From Microbacterium allomyrinae (GTDB lineage: Bacteria > Actinomycetota > Actinomycetes > Actinomycetales > Microbacteriaceae): 64,000 nt of DNA. The stretch covers positions 868,001 through 932,000 of the forward strand of contig NZ_JAGTTN010000001.1 of NCBI RefSeq assembly GCF_020682705.1. The letters run 5' to 3'. Positions within the stretch are counted from its first letter, which is position 1, and the number at the start of each line of letters is the position of its first letter. The notes beneath the pieces were generated by a model. It did no database searches. It saw nothing but the letters and a program-made list of their open reading frames with translations, and had not been told where the DNA came from. Position numbers and translations under genes: made by a program. Shown here one piece after another: positions 33,291 to 42,319 of the stretch.

Positions 33291-34705
33291 GCGTCGACCA
33301 CCGCGGAGGCGTCGGCGGCGATGCGCTCACGCCGCACGAACATGAGGGGGACGAGCACGAGGATCGCGATGACGGCCGCAGCGACGAACATCCAGGGCGT
33401 CGGGACCTGCTTGACGACGCCGAGGTCTTCGTACGTCTCGTTCGCGCCGAGGATGACGAGCGCGCCGACGAACGGCCCGATGACCATGGGGATGAGCACG
33501 ACGAAGATCATCCTGAGACCCTGCACCATCCCGACCCGGTCGACGGGCGTCTGGTCGCGCACATTCGCCGACAGCGACGCCGTCGAGAGCATGAAGCCGC
33601 CCATCATGATGGTGCCGAACACGATGACGGTGAACATGTCACGGGCGAAGAACATGCCGATGAGGCCCACGATCATGAGCGCCACGGCGGGCATGACAGC
33701 GCGCAGCTTGCCGACCCGGTCGATCACGCGGCCGCCGAGCACGCTGATCACCGCCGCGAGCACCAGCACGCTCGCGAGGACCATCGCGTAGCCGTCGATG
33801 CGCAGGTACCGCTGGATGTAGATGATCAGATACGGGATGAACACCTGCGAGCTGGTCCCGATGATCGCCCAGGCGGCCAGCAGCGTGTAGAGACGGGGGT
33901 TGGCTTTCACGGTGCTCGGGCGAAGGCCGTGCACGAAGGCGGCGAAGTAGCCGTCGGAGGTCGTCTCGATGTCGGGCGCGTCGCGCACGAGGAACCACGC
34001 GATCACGCCCACCACGGCGGTCGCCCCGCCGATCAGGCCGAAGAACAGCTTCCACTGCCCCGCCTGCGTCAGCGGATCGAGCGCGCCGAACACCAGCAGC
34101 ATCGAGATCAGCGGCAGCACCGCCAGTACGCCGTCGACACGGCCGCGGTTCGAGGGGCGTGTGGAGTCCGTGACCCATGCGTTGAACGCGGCGTCGTTCG
34201 CCCCCGAACCGAAGAACGACATGACGCAGTCGAGGAGGATCACCGCGACGACCGCGGTGCCCACGACCTGCGCGGCCGCGGCACCCGACTCCGGCTGGAC
34301 GAAGCCGAACATCGCGGTCGTCGCGCCCCAGAGGATGTAGCCGATCGCGATGAACGGACGCCGAGACCGGACTTTGTCGGACCATGCGCCGACGACCATC
34401 GTGGCGAGCGTCGCCGCCACGGCCGAGGCGGCCACGAGGATCGCGATCACCGTGGGGTCGGAGGTGATCGTGTCGTACACGAACAGGTTCAGGTACATGT
34501 TCTCGACGGTCCAGGCGAGCTGGCCGACGAATCCGACGATGACGACGACCCACCACGTGCGGCCGGCAAGCGGCGCTAAGCGCCGCGGAGCGGGTGCGCC
34601 CGCACGCGGCGCATCGGCTGGGGTGTGGTCGGCTGCGGGGCGTGCGGCAGAGGACGCAGGCTCGACTGCGGGGCGTGGGCTGGACGCAGGCGTATCTGCG
34701 GGCAT
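33287..34705 (-). CDS. MFS transporter, GPH-like (glycoside importer candidate)
   Basis: This is a 472-residue, 12-helix transporter after an Ala/Pro-rich cytosolic N-tail of about 45 residues. AGRTWWVVVIVGFVGQLAWT begins helix 1; GAWSDKVRSRRPFIAIGYIL is motif A as in glycoside-pentoside-hexuronide symporters; DVDDCVMSFFGSGAND-like sequence (read LLDCVMSFFGSGANDAAFNA) lies in helix 4. The start at 34705 has AAGGA five bases upstream. It is the first gene of the operon with GH2 and DUF2804, so it most likely imports the GH2 substrate. Confidence 0.82.
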   Translation of the reverse strand: MPADTPASSPRPAVEPASSAARPAADHTPADAPRAGAPAPRRLAPLAGRTWWVVVIVGFVGQLAWTVENMYLNLFVYDTITSDPTVIAILVAASAVAATLATMVVGAWSDKVRSRRPFIAIGYILWGATTAMFGFVQPESGAAAAQVVGTAVVAVILLDCVMSFFGSGANDAAFNAWVTDSTRPSNRGRVDGVLAVLPLISMLLVFGALDPLTQAGQWKLFFGLIGGATAVVGVIAWFLVRDAPDIETTSDGYFAAFVHGLRPSTVKANPRLYTLLAAWAIIGTSSQVFIPYLIIYIQRYLRIDGYAMVLASVLVLAAVISVLGGRVIDRVGKLRAVMPAVALMIVGLIGMFFARDMFTVIVFGTIMMGGFMLSTASLSANVRDQTPVDRVGMVQGLRMIFVVLIPMVIGPFVGALVILGANETYEDLGVVKQVPTPWMFVAAAVIAILVLVPLMFVRRERIAADASAVVDA

Positions 34706-34802
34706 CGGCATCCTTGCTGACGTTCCGGGGGCGGGTGCTTCGATACTAAGCGGCGCTCGGTGTTCGCCACGCCGCATCCCCCCTCACGCCGCGCAGTCTC
34801 AG

Positions 34803-34990
34803 ATTGCCGCAATCGGTCACCTCCGCCACGAATGGCGCCACAACGCGACCCCGCCGCCGGCGCGCATCCCGTCACATTGCCGCAAAGGGTCGCATCCGCC
34901 ACCAATAGCGACACAACGCGACCACCCTGCGCATTCCGGCCAGATTGCCGCAATCGGTCGCATCCTCCGTCGGATTTCCCCGTTTCGTCG
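34803..34990. repeat. REP-like repeat cluster, three units
   Basis: ATTGCCGCAA occurs at 34803, 34876 and 34944. The first two units run for 48 bp with strong similarity, ending CACAACGCGACC; the third diverges after about 22 bp. Units contain the self-complementary pair GGTCGC/GCGACC. The same family, in reverse orientation, occurs at 36236-36490, on the other side of the gene at 35130. The 424-bp gap otherwise holds the operon promoter. Confidence 0.75.
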
Positions 34991-35129
34991 CGTCATAGCC
35001 CGGATGCGGCAAACTGCGGCAACCGCGAAGCGAGCACAGCTCCTCCCCGGGTGCGGTCCGGCCGGAGTTGTCCACGGGCCGGGGGTATCGGCATCCGTCC
35101 TGCGTGCTGGCTCCGGCAGGGTGTCGGAC

Positions 35130-36173
35130 ATGCCGTCACGCCCGCGCCAACTACCCGCCGTCCTCGGCGACGTCTTCTCGGTTCGCGATGCGATCCGGGT
35201 CGGCGTCTCCCCGCGCCGGTTGCGACACCGCGCACTCGCAGTCCCGTTTCACGGCGTGCGGATGACGATCGTCGATCCCGTCGCGGAGGGCGCCACTGAC
35301 GAGAGCCCGCTCGCTGCGGAAGCCAGGGAGCGCAGATCAGACATTGCCCGGCGCGCCCGCGCGTACGCGAGCAAGGCCACCTCCCACGCCTTCTTCATCG
35401 GCGTGACCGCAGCCGTGCTGTGGCGGCTCCCGCTGCCACTTCGAGTGCTGAGGCCGGCCCGAGCGCGCGAAGGCGAGCGAGCGGATGCCGCCGCATCGCG
35501 GGACATCGACGTTGCGGTCCACGCTCCCCATCGCGCGCCGCGTGGGAGGAGCGTGCACGGTCGGCGGCTGAGCTCGGCCGCTGCCCCGGTCCGAGAATCG
35601 GACGGTCTGCGCCTGTCGAGCCCGGCCGCCGTTTGGGCAGAACTCGCGACGGTGCTGAGCATCGATGAGCTCATCGCGCTCGGTGATGCCGTCGTGCATG
35701 TTCCGCGGGTCCGTGGCATGACGCGCGGTGCCCCGGACTCGGGACTCGGGACGGCGAAGCAGCTCGAGGCGTCGATGAACACGGGACGCCGGCCGGGTGT
35801 CGCGAAGCTGCGCGCGGCGCTCCCGCAGATCCGCGTGGGCGTGGCGTCCCCGGCCGAGACAGAGGTGCGACTCGCGGTACTCCGTGCAGGACTCCCGGAG
35901 CCGGAGCTCGACTACGACGTTTACGACGCGGACGGCCGTCCCATCGGATACACGGAACTCGCCTACCCGCGATGGCGGATCCTCATCGAGCGCGAGGGCG
36001 ACCATCATCGAACCGATCGTCGCCAGTGGTATCGCGACATCGAGAAGCACGCAGCGTGCGCCGCGGCCGGCTGGACTGTGATCCGGCTCACTTCTCGCCA
36101 CATGCATCCGACGTCGGCATCGGCAGTGACCCTCATCCGCGACGCCTTGGTGCGCGCGGGGTGGCGGCCCTGA
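35130..36173 (+). CDS. DUF559/AbiEi-like protein with PD-(D/E)xK endonuclease-type C-terminus
   Basis: This is a 347-residue protein. The N-terminal region VFSVRDAIRVGVSPRRLRHR (about 13-32) is a winged-helix-like AbiEi antitoxin N-terminal segment. The C-terminal 100 residues match very-short-patch-repair/DUF559 nucleases: ETEVRLAVLRAGLPEPELDY, IGYTELAYPRWRILIEREGD, HHRTDRRQWYRDIEKHAACA and GWTVIRLTSRHM. The first metal-binding Asp is Glu here (YTEL). No toxin partner gene is next to it, so it looks like a solitary member. It is flanked by REP-like repeats, suggesting a mobile or plastic locus. ATG at 35130 is chosen by homology, with a weak GGCAGGG upstream. Confidence 0.75.
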   Translation: MPSRPRQLPAVLGDVFSVRDAIRVGVSPRRLRHRALAVPFHGVRMTIVDPVAEGATDESPLAAEARERRSDIARRARAYASKATSHAFFIGVTAAVLWRLPLPLRVLRPARAREGERADAAASRDIDVAVHAPHRAPRGRSVHGRRLSSAAAPVRESDGLRLSSPAAVWAELATVLSIDELIALGDAVVHVPRVRGMTRGAPDSGLGTAKQLEASMNTGRRPGVAKLRAALPQIRVGVASPAETEVRLAVLRAGLPEPELDYDVYDADGRPIGYTELAYPRWRILIEREGDHHRTDRRQWYRDIEKHAACAAAGWTVIRLTSRHMHPTSASAVTLIRDALVRAGWRP

Positions 36174-36235
36174 CGACTGCGCCTGCCTCGCCCTCTCCCT
36201 GCTGGAGGAGTGTCCCGCCGCAACCGTCCGCCCCG

Positions 36236-36500
36236 CCGAATTGCCCCGACTCGTCGCATCCCACCCGGGACGCGACCATCTGCGGCAACCACGCATCCCG
36301 CGACGACCCAACGCGCGGCACCCCGCCCCGCCGAACTGCCCCGACTCGTCGCATCCCACCCGGGACGCGACCATCTGCGGCAACCACGCATCCCGCCGCG
36401 ACCCAACGCGCGGCACCCCGCCCCGCCGAATTGCCCCGATTCGCCGCATCCGCCCCGGGACGCGACCGTTCGTGGCAACCACGCGACCCGGCGACCCGGG
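36236..36500. repeat. Three tandem 95-bp repeats, REP-like
   Basis: The block CCGAA(T/C)TGCCCCGA starts at 36236, 36331 and 36426, exactly 95 bp apart. Each unit has a hairpin in which GTCGCATCC pairs with GGACGCGAC (one wobble) and TTGCC pairs with GGCAA. Read in reverse complement it begins TTGCCGCA..GGTCGC like the units at 34803. Copies one and two are almost identical; the third is diverged. It fills the gap between the DUF559 gene and the convergent sdaA. Confidence 0.9.
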
Positions 36501-36514
36501 GACCCGCGCCACCG

Positions 36515-38113
36515 TCAGCACTCGATGACGTTCACCGCGAGGCCGCCCTCGCTGGTCTCCTTGTACTTCGTCGACATGTCGATGCCGGTCTGGCGCATGG
36601 TCTCGACGACGGCGTCGAGCGAGACGTAGTGCGATCCGTCGCCGCGCAGCGCGAGGCGCGCGGCGGTGACCGCCGTCGATGCGGCGATGGCGTTGCGCTC
36701 GATGCACGGGATCTGCACGAGGCCGCCGACCGGGTCGCAGGTGAGCCCGAGGTGGTGCTCCATCGCGATCTCGGCCGCGTTCTCGATCTGACGGTTGGTG
36801 CCGCCCATGACGGCGGTCAGTCCTCCCGCGGCCATCGCACACGCCGACCCGACCTCGGCCTGACAGCCGCCCTCGGCGCCCGAGATCGACGCGTTCGCCT
36901 TGAACAAGGACCCCAGTGCGGTGGCGGTGAGCAGAAATCGGCGGATGCCGCGGCGGCGGTTCGCCTCGGCCACCTGCTCGTCGTTCCATCCGGCTGCATC
37001 CTCGGGCGCGATCGCATGGCCGTGGTAGCCGAGCAGTGCACTGCCGACGAGCTCGCCGTACGGCGTGACGGCGTTGCCGGCCCCGAGCCCGGAGTCCGCG
37101 AGGAAGCGCCACCAGTACATCGCGACGGCCGGCACGATGCCCGCGGCGCCGTTCGTGGGCGCGGTGACCACGCGCCCGCCCGCCGCGTTCTCCTCGTTCA
37201 CGGCAAGGGCGAAGGCGCCGAGCCACTCACCTGGCAGCTCACGCCGCCCGTCGGCCTCGGCCGTTTCGAGCTGCCCCCGGATCGACGCTGCGCGCCGTTT
37301 CACTCCGAGCACCCCCGGCAGTACGCCCTCGGCCCGAAGCCCCGCTTCGACGCAGCCCGCCATCGCGTCCCAGATGGCGTCGAGGCCCTCGGCGATGCTT
37401 TCGTCAGGGCGCAGCGACTCCTCGTTGATGCGTGCGGCCTCGGCTATCGTGATGCCGCGCTCGTCGCAGAGCGCGAGCAGCTCCGCCGCGCTCCCGAAGT
37501 CCAGCGGGAATGCCCGCGCCCCTCTCTCCGGGCCGGAAGGATCCCCTTCGCGGCGGATGAACCCGCCTCCGACGGAGTAGTAGGTCTCGCGGACGAGGAG
37601 TCCGGCATCCGCCCGCTCGTCGATCGCCGGCTCTGCGAGCGCCGTGCCGCCGGTCGCGCGGATCCCCAGCCTCTCCGCGCGCACGCGCACCGGGCCCTCA
37701 TCGGGCGACGACCACGCCTCGAGACTCATCGCGTTGGGATGCCCCGGCAGGCGCGTGCGCGGCGCGAAGGCGATGTCGGTCCGGTCGAACGCGATCGCGT
37801 GTGTACCGTCGAGATCGAGCAGCCGGCCGGCGGGCCAGTCGCTCCAGGCGGCGCGCACCGTGTCGGGATCGACGGTCTCGGGCTGGAGCCCGCGCAGTCC
37901 CGCGACGACGGCGTCGGGGGTGCCGTGGCCGATGCCGGTCGCGCCGAGCGATCCGTACAGCGTGCAGGTCACGCGCCTCACCTGCGGGAGCAGTCCTGCG
38001 CGCCGCAGGCCCACGGCGAAGTCATGGGCGGCCCGCATGGGTCCGACCGTGTGGGAGCTCGAGGGTCCTACCCCGATGGAGAACAGCTCGAACGCCGAGA
38101 CGTATGCGCTCAC
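36515..38113 (-). CDS. sdaA: L-serine ammonia-lyase, iron-sulfur dependent, single-chain
   Basis: This enzyme converts L-serine to pyruvate and ammonia. The N-terminal beta domain starts [20 protein letters not shown] with HTVGPMRAA (phosphate/substrate loop), and the C-terminal alpha domain carries the [4Fe-4S] ligands in [40 protein letters not shown]. Its 532 residues exceed the usual 450-460. The surplus lies between about 150 and 270, where [16 protein letters not shown] and [13 protein letters not shown] segments interrupt the beta domain. It is a single gene convergent with the DUF559 gene; the repeat array lies at its 3' end. Confidence 0.92.
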   Translation of the reverse strand: MSAYVSAFELFSIGVGPSSSHTVGPMRAAHDFAVGLRRAGLLPQVRRVTCTLYGSLGATGIGHGTPDAVVAGLRGLQPETVDPDTVRAAWSDWPAGRLLDLDGTHAIAFDRTDIAFAPRTRLPGHPNAMSLEAWSSPDEGPVRVRAERLGIRATGGTALAEPAIDERADAGLLVRETYYSVGGGFIRREGDPSGPERGARAFPLDFGSAAELLALCDERGITIAEAARINEESLRPDESIAEGLDAIWDAMAGCVEAGLRAEGVLPGVLGVKRRAASIRGQLETAEADGRRELPGEWLGAFALAVNEENAAGGRVVTAPTNGAAGIVPAVAMYWWRFLADSGLGAGNAVTPYGELVGSALLGYHGHAIAPEDAAGWNDEQVAEANRRRGIRRFLLTATALGSLFKANASISGAEGGCQAEVGSACAMAAGGLTAVMGGTNRQIENAAEIAMEHHLGLTCDPVGGLVQIPCIERNAIAASTAVTAARLALRGDGSHYVSLDAVVETMRQTGIDMSTKYKETSEGGLAVNVIEC

Positions 38114-38219
38114 GCGTCCAGGCTACGCCGCCGGTTCGACAGAGTGCACTCCGTTATCGAGTCGGAATGGGCAGGATGCCTCGCATTATCGCCTCAATAT
38201 CCTCATACTGCCCGCGGTG

Positions 38220-38585
38220 TCACGCCTTCTGGAACGAGATCAGCCCGACGGTGTTGCCCTCGGAGTCCGTGATGAACGCATGCCACTCGTCGTGGCCGGC
38301 AGGCCCGAGCGTGTCGTCGCCGTGCTGGAAGATCACGTGCGGCGGCGAGACGATCTCGGCGAAGCCGTCGAGGCGATCGAGCGCCTCGTGCACGTCACCG
38401 ACCCGGAGGTAGATCAGCGCCGACGGCGCGTTGCGATCGAGCAGAAGTCGCACGCCCTCGAGGTCGAAGAACAGGAGCCCGGGCGGGTCGAACGTTGCGG
38501 TGGGCGGCACCTCGAGCAGCCGGGCGTAGAAGTCCGCAGCACGGCCGAGATCCTCGGCGCGCTGCGCGACCTGAGCGAGTCTCAT
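38220..38585 (-). CDS. VOC (glyoxalase-fold) protein
   Basis: This is a 121-residue single VOC domain: MRLAQVAQRAEDLGRAADFY, FDPPGLLFFDLEGVRLLL, SALIYLRVGDVHEALDRLDG, and HDEWHAFITDSEGNTVGLIS, with metal-ligand candidates His and Glu in the last two segments. The start at 38585 has GGAGG five bases upstream. Enzymes of this fold include lactoylglutathione lyases and dioxygenases; this one cannot be assigned. It is divergent from the YbdK gene with a 157-bp spacer. Confidence 0.85.
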   Translation of the reverse strand: MRLAQVAQRAEDLGRAADFYARLLEVPPTATFDPPGLLFFDLEGVRLLLDRNAPSALIYLRVGDVHEALDRLDGFAEIVSPPHVIFQHGDDTLGPAGHDEWHAFITDSEGNTVGLISFQKA

Positions 38586-38742
38586 CGGGCCTCCGCGGCC
38601 AGTGTAGGCCGGGCCTGCGACGTCCGACAGGCGCACTGAAGTCGCTAGCCCGTCACCCGGTCGTCCGCAAGCCCCTCTGCTGCGGAGCGCGATTGACCTA
38701 CCTTCAGCGGCAGAGCCCCGCACGAGCGAGATGGGAGGAGCG

Positions 38743-39894
38743 ATGGCGACGACCTTCGGAATCGAGGAGGAGTTCGTCATGCTCGATCCGGTCACCCTGG
38801 CGACGGCGGATGCCCGTGGTGCCGTTGCGAGTCTGGCTTCCTCGCGTGACGGCGTCGTCACGAAGGAGTTCTTCCGCTCGCAGATCGAGCACGCCACCCA
38901 CGTGTGCACCGACGCTCTCGAAGCGCTCGACTGTCTGCTCGCCTTCCGTGAGAGGCTCTCGTCCTGGGCGCGCGAGTGGGGGCTGGTTGCTGCCGGATCG
39001 GGAACGCCGCCTCGGATCGGCCACGACTCGTCACTCTCGGAGGATGAGCGATACGCCCGGATCGCCGCTCAGGTCGCGGGCATCGCGCCCGAGCATCAGA
39101 TCAACGGGCTGCATGTGCACGTCGGCATCCCCGATCGCGACACCGGGATGCGTGCGTCGAACGCGCTGCGCCCCTGGTTGCCGATACTGCTCGCGATGTC
39201 GGCGAACTCGCCGTTCTGGAACGGTGCGGACACCGGCTTCCACAGCTGGCGCGCGATCCACGGACGCCGCTGGACGACCTCGGGGATCACGCCCTGGTTC
39301 GCGGATGCGAGCGCCTACGACGATGCCGTCGCCCGACTGTCGGGCATCGGCGCGACCTCGGATCTCGGCACGATCAACTGGAACATTCGCCTGTCCAACG
39401 CGTACCCGACGGTCGAGATCCGCGTCTTCGACGCACAGCTGGACGCCTGGTCCGCGGTGGCGCTCGCGATCGTCGCACGGATCCTGGTCGAGCATGCCCG
39501 CGACCGGTTCGATCCCACGCAGTTCGACGTGACGGATGCCGCCCTCTGGCATGCCGCCCGGTACGGGGTCAGCTCCACCCTCGTGCACCCGACCGAGGGT
39601 GAGCTGATTCCGGCGGTCGACGCACTTCTGCTCCTGCAGCGAGAGGTCGATCCGCACCTGCAGACGACTTTCGAGCGCACGTGCGTCGACGGTCTGTTCG
39701 CACGCCTCGCTGCGGGCTCCACCGGCGCGGCCGCCCAGCGACTGGCCCGATCCCGCGGCGACGGGGCGCTGGCGGACCTCTACCGCCGGAGCCTCACACG
39801 TGTGCCCGAGGGGAGCACCTCACGCGCTCGACGGATGACCCGCCTGTCAAGCCCGCCCGGCATGAACACTGCCGCGAGTATCGTCACGGGATGA
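38743..39894 (+). CDS. Carboxylate-amine ligase, YbdK / glutamate-cysteine ligase 2 type
   Basis: This 383-residue protein opens MATTFGIEEEFVMLDPVTLA, the GIEEEF glutamate-rich metal/ATP motif of the GCS2 family, and continues with INGLHVHVGIPDRDTGMRAS, NSPFWNGADTGFHSWR and PTVEIRVFDAQLDAW. Family members ligate glutamate to cysteine or, in actinobacteria, other amines. Mycothiol is the main actinobacterial thiol, so the product here is open. GGGAGGAG precedes the ATG at 38743. It is followed after 16 bp by a 50-residue membrane protein and the DUF6766 gene, likely one operon. Confidence 0.88.
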   Translation: MATTFGIEEEFVMLDPVTLATADARGAVASLASSRDGVVTKEFFRSQIEHATHVCTDALEALDCLLAFRERLSSWAREWGLVAAGSGTPPRIGHDSSLSEDERYARIAAQVAGIAPEHQINGLHVHVGIPDRDTGMRASNALRPWLPILLAMSANSPFWNGADTGFHSWRAIHGRRWTTSGITPWFADASAYDDAVARLSGIGATSDLGTINWNIRLSNAYPTVEIRVFDAQLDAWSAVALAIVARILVEHARDRFDPTQFDVTDAALWHAARYGVSSTLVHPTEGELIPAVDALLLLQREVDPHLQTTFERTCVDGLFARLAAGSTGAAAQRLARSRGDGALADLYRRSLTRVPEGSTSRARRMTRLSSPPGMNTAASIVTG

Positions 39895-39910
39895 GCCGAA
39901 GGAGGGCGCC

Positions 39911-40063
39911 ATGGCCGTTGCGAAGGGCATGAGTTCAGCGGGAGATTCCCCGCGCGACGAGGCACCTCCGGGCCGTGACGAGGCGGTGGTCTTCTGGTCG
40001 TGGATCGCAGTGCTTTCGATCGGCCTCGGGTATATGCTCGCGATCCCGCTCAGCGGGCGGTAG
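39911..40063 (+). CDS. Small single-helix membrane protein (50 aa)
   Basis: An AAGGAGG ribosome-binding site six bases before the ATG makes translation very likely. The N-terminal half is hydrophilic (MAVAKGMSSAGDSPRDEAPP), and the C-terminal half is one helix, VVFWSWIAVLSIGLGYMLAI, ending PLSGR. It lies between the YbdK gene (16-bp gap) and the DUF6766 gene (2-bp gap), so it is co-transcribed with both. I do not recognise a family. Confidence 0.75.
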   Translation: MAVAKGMSSAGDSPRDEAPPGRDEAVVFWSWIAVLSIGLGYMLAIPLSGR

Positions 40064-40065
40064 CC

Positions 40066-40739
40066 GTGCGCCGCGTCCGAGACAACGGGCTGAGCCTGGT
40101 GTTCGGCGCTCTCTTCGTGCTGGCCCTGGCCGGCCAGTCCCTCGCGGGATGGCTGGAGAGCAACGAGCGCCTGCAGCAGCACGGCCTCCCCCCGGACACC
40201 TTCGGCGCCTTCGTCACCTCGTCGGAGTTCGTCGTCGACGTCGCCGAGAACTGGCAATCCGAATTCCTGCAGTTCTTCCTGTTCATCACGGCCACGATCT
40301 GGTTCGTGCAGCGAGGTTCGCCCGAGTCGAAAAAGCCCGGCGACGAGGGGCCGGGAAGCGACCGGGACCAGTTGGTCGGCGAGCACGCACGCGACGACTC
40401 CCCCGCGTGGGCACAGGCCCGCGGCATCCGTCAGACGATCTTCTCCAACTCCCTGCTGATCGTGATGGGCACGGTCTTCGTGCTGTCATGGCTCGCGCAG
40501 TCGCTCGCGGGGACGGTCGTGCTCAATGCAGAGAACGCCGAGCACGGGCTCGCCCCGCTCACCTGGCTCGACTACCTGGCGACTCCCGACTTCTGGAACC
40601 GCACGCTGCAGACTGGCAGTCCGAGTTCCTCGCGGTCGGGGCGATGATCGCCCTGTCGATCTTCCTGCGCCAGCGCGGCTCGGCCGAGTCCAAGCCCGTC
40701 GGGCTGCCACACCACGAGACCTCGGTGGAGAGCGACTGA
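40066..40739 (+). pseudogene. DUF6766 membrane protein gene with a one-base frameshift
   Basis: From GTG 40066 the frame encodes VRRVRDNGLSLVFGALFVLA, GQSLAGWLESNERLQQHG and ENWQSEFLQFFLFITATIWF, the DUF6766 pattern, repeated later as FVLSWLAQSLAGTVVLNAEN. At about 40612 the frame breaks: the DNA reads CTGCAGACTGGCAG where CTGCAGAACTGGCAG would restore the expected NWQSEFL repeat. The following frame continues WQSEFLAVGAMIALSIFLRQ to a stop at 40739. So one A appears to be missing. The gene is either a recent pseudogene or a sequencing error in the assembly. Role unknown; four predicted helices. Confidence 0.8.
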
Positions 40740-40751
40740 TCACGACGACGA

Positions 40752-41087
40752 TCAGTACGGGTCCACGAGCGTCTGCTCACCGCCCACCGCATCGCCATCG
40801 GTCGCGGCGGGCGGATTGTCCAGGCGACTCGTCCGCTCTCGCAGATCGGCGACCGCTGCACTGTTGTCGGGCTCCGAGACCGAGGTCCGCACGCTCTCGG
40901 AGATGATGAGCGTCCCCGAATCGAGCACGAGCGTGGCCTCGATCTCGTTTCCGTCGGCTGCGAACCCCATCAGGGTGACGTGGTCACCCGTCCGGTGCCG
41001 TGCGACGGCGGCGGCATATGCCAGCAGTGCGGAAGCAGCGTCGTCTCCTACGATCAGGGACTTCTGCCCGTAAGTGATGTGCTTCAT
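40752..41087 (-). CDS. Uncharacterised small protein (111 aa), paralogue of the next gene
   Basis: This soluble protein begins MKHITYGQKSLIVGDDAASA and continues LLAYAAAVARHRTGDHVTLM, IEATLVLDSGTLIISESVRT. It aligns loosely with the protein at 41161 over the first 75 residues (MKxxTxG, GDxxA, D-V near 35, IxxGxxT near 62, ES near 66), so the two are divergent paralogues. No known motif is visible; the C-terminal 35 residues look disordered. There is no clear ribosome-binding site, which is compatible with a leaderless mRNA. It is convergent with the DUF6766 gene across 12 bp. Confidence 0.7.
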   Translation of the reverse strand: MKHITYGQKSLIVGDDAASALLAYAAAVARHRTGDHVTLMGFAADGNEIEATLVLDSGTLIISESVRTSVSEPDNSAAVADLRERTSRLDNPPAATDGDAVGGEQTLVDPY

Positions 41088-41160
41088 GGCTCGACGGTAG
41101 ATCGCCGCGCCCGCATGCGCGCACGGGCTTGACGTGACCGGCGTACCCCGCTAGCGGTCG

Positions 41161-41499
41161 TCAGACGACGTCGTCGTACCCCTGCGCGTGACCGATCTCT
41201 TCAGCCGACATCGGCGTATCGCCGCTGGGCTCCAGCCGATGCTTCTGCGCGACGATCGCCCGCACCGCGCCGTGGTCGACGAGTTCGTCGCCCGTGATCG
41301 ACTGTGACTCGGCATTGACGTGCGTCTGCCAGCCGATCGTGATCACGGCCTGCTCGACGCCGCCGTGAGCGGCGCGGAAGGGGATCTCGACGGCATCCAC
41401 CCGCTGCGCATTCGACAGTGCCACCCCGAGGCTGACGACTTCGTCGGCGATCAGATCACCGGTGAGGTACGTTCCCGTCCCGTTCGTCAAAAGCTTCAT
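41161..41499 (-). CDS. Uncharacterised small protein (112 aa), paralogue of the previous gene
   Basis: This protein begins MKLLTNGTGTYLTGDLIADE and continues VVSLGVALSNAQRVDAVEIP, FRAAHGGVEQAVITIGWQTH. It shares the layout of the protein at 40752 and probably the same fold. The C-terminal SAEEIGHAQGYDDVV tail is acidic. No family is recognised. It lies downstream of and on the same strand as the GAF-ANTAR pair (70-bp gap), so it may belong to that stress-type regulon. Confidence 0.68.
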   Translation of the reverse strand: MKLLTNGTGTYLTGDLIADEVVSLGVALSNAQRVDAVEIPFRAAHGGVEQAVITIGWQTHVNAESQSITGDELVDHGAVRAIVAQKHRLEPSGDTPMSAEEIGHAQGYDDVV

Positions 41500-41569
41500 G
41501 TCTGCACCCGACTCTCATTGAGAACGCCGGGGTCTGGGGCGTAGCACCAGTTTACGCCCGCGAATCGGG

Positions 41570-42319
41570 TCATGAGCGGGCAATCCCTTCACCGGACGGG
41601 CCATCGATGCGAAGCTCGCGATTGACCAGTCTCGCCGCGACGCTGCTCAGCGGAAGTTGATTTCGTCGAGCGTAAGAGCGGATGATCTGGAATGCATCGT
41701 CAATCGGAACGCCATTCGTGTGCGACACGACGCCCTTGGCCTGCTCGATCGTGATGCGCGACTGCAGCGCCTGCTGCAACTGCCGCGCGAGCAGTTCGGA
41801 CTCGCGAAGCGAGCGCTCGTGCAGGATGCCGATCGTCGCGACATCGGCGAAGGCCCGGGCCGCGATCACGTCGAACTCCTGCGTCGATCCCTCCTCTTCA
41901 CGAAGGAGGTTCAGGGCACCGATCGTGGTGTCGCGCAGGCGCAGGGGCACGGCGTCGGTCGCACCGAAGCCGTTGGCGATCGCGCTGTCGCGGAATGCGG
42001 TCCACTCCCCCGAGACGGACGCGATCGAGGCCACCGATACCGCGGCTCCGGTGCGATAGCACTCGATGCAGGGACCGGCTTGCGCGCCGAGCTGCATGAT
42101 CTCGACGAGGCGGCTGGCCTCGCTCGTGGACGCGACGACCTGCAGCTCTCCCTGATCGTCCGCGAGGAGGATGCCGGCGGCCGAGATATCGAGCACGTCG
42201 CGGCACGCGTCGACGAGCGATTGGAGCAGATCGACGACGTCGTAGTCATCGACCAGGGTGTCGGCCAGCATGGCGAAGGTCTGCAGGATCCGACTGTCGC
42301 GTGACGTCTTGCTCGTCAT
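41570..42319 (-). CDS. GAF-ANTAR protein (second of tandem pair)
   Basis: This is a 249-residue protein. The GAF domain (about 15-165) contains LLQSLVDACRDVLDISAAGI, LLADDQGELQVVASTS and AVPLRLRDTTIGALNLLREE; a CIECYRTG segment near residue 85 carries two Cys that could sense redox or bind metal. The C-terminal ANTAR domain (about 180-240) shows LQSRITIEQAKGVVSHTNGV and DAFQIIRSYARRNQLPLSSV. ANTAR domains bind paired RNA hairpins to relieve termination. It overlaps the upstream GAF-ANTAR gene by 4 bp, so the two are made together and may form a heterodimer. Confidence 0.9.
   Translation of the reverse strand: MTSKTSRDSRILQTFAMLADTLVDDYDVVDLLQSLVDACRDVLDISAAGILLADDQGELQVVASTSEASRLVEIMQLGAQAGPCIECYRTGAAVSVASIASVSGEWTAFRDSAIANGFGATDAVPLRLRDTTIGALNLLREEEGSTQEFDVIAARAFADVATIGILHERSLRESELLARQLQQALQSRITIEQAKGVVSHTNGVPIDDAFQIIRSYARRNQLPLSSVAARLVNRELRIDGPSGEGIARS

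Noticed and set aside
36236..36500. CRISPR array
   Set aside because: The whole 95-bp unit is repeated, including the would-be spacers.
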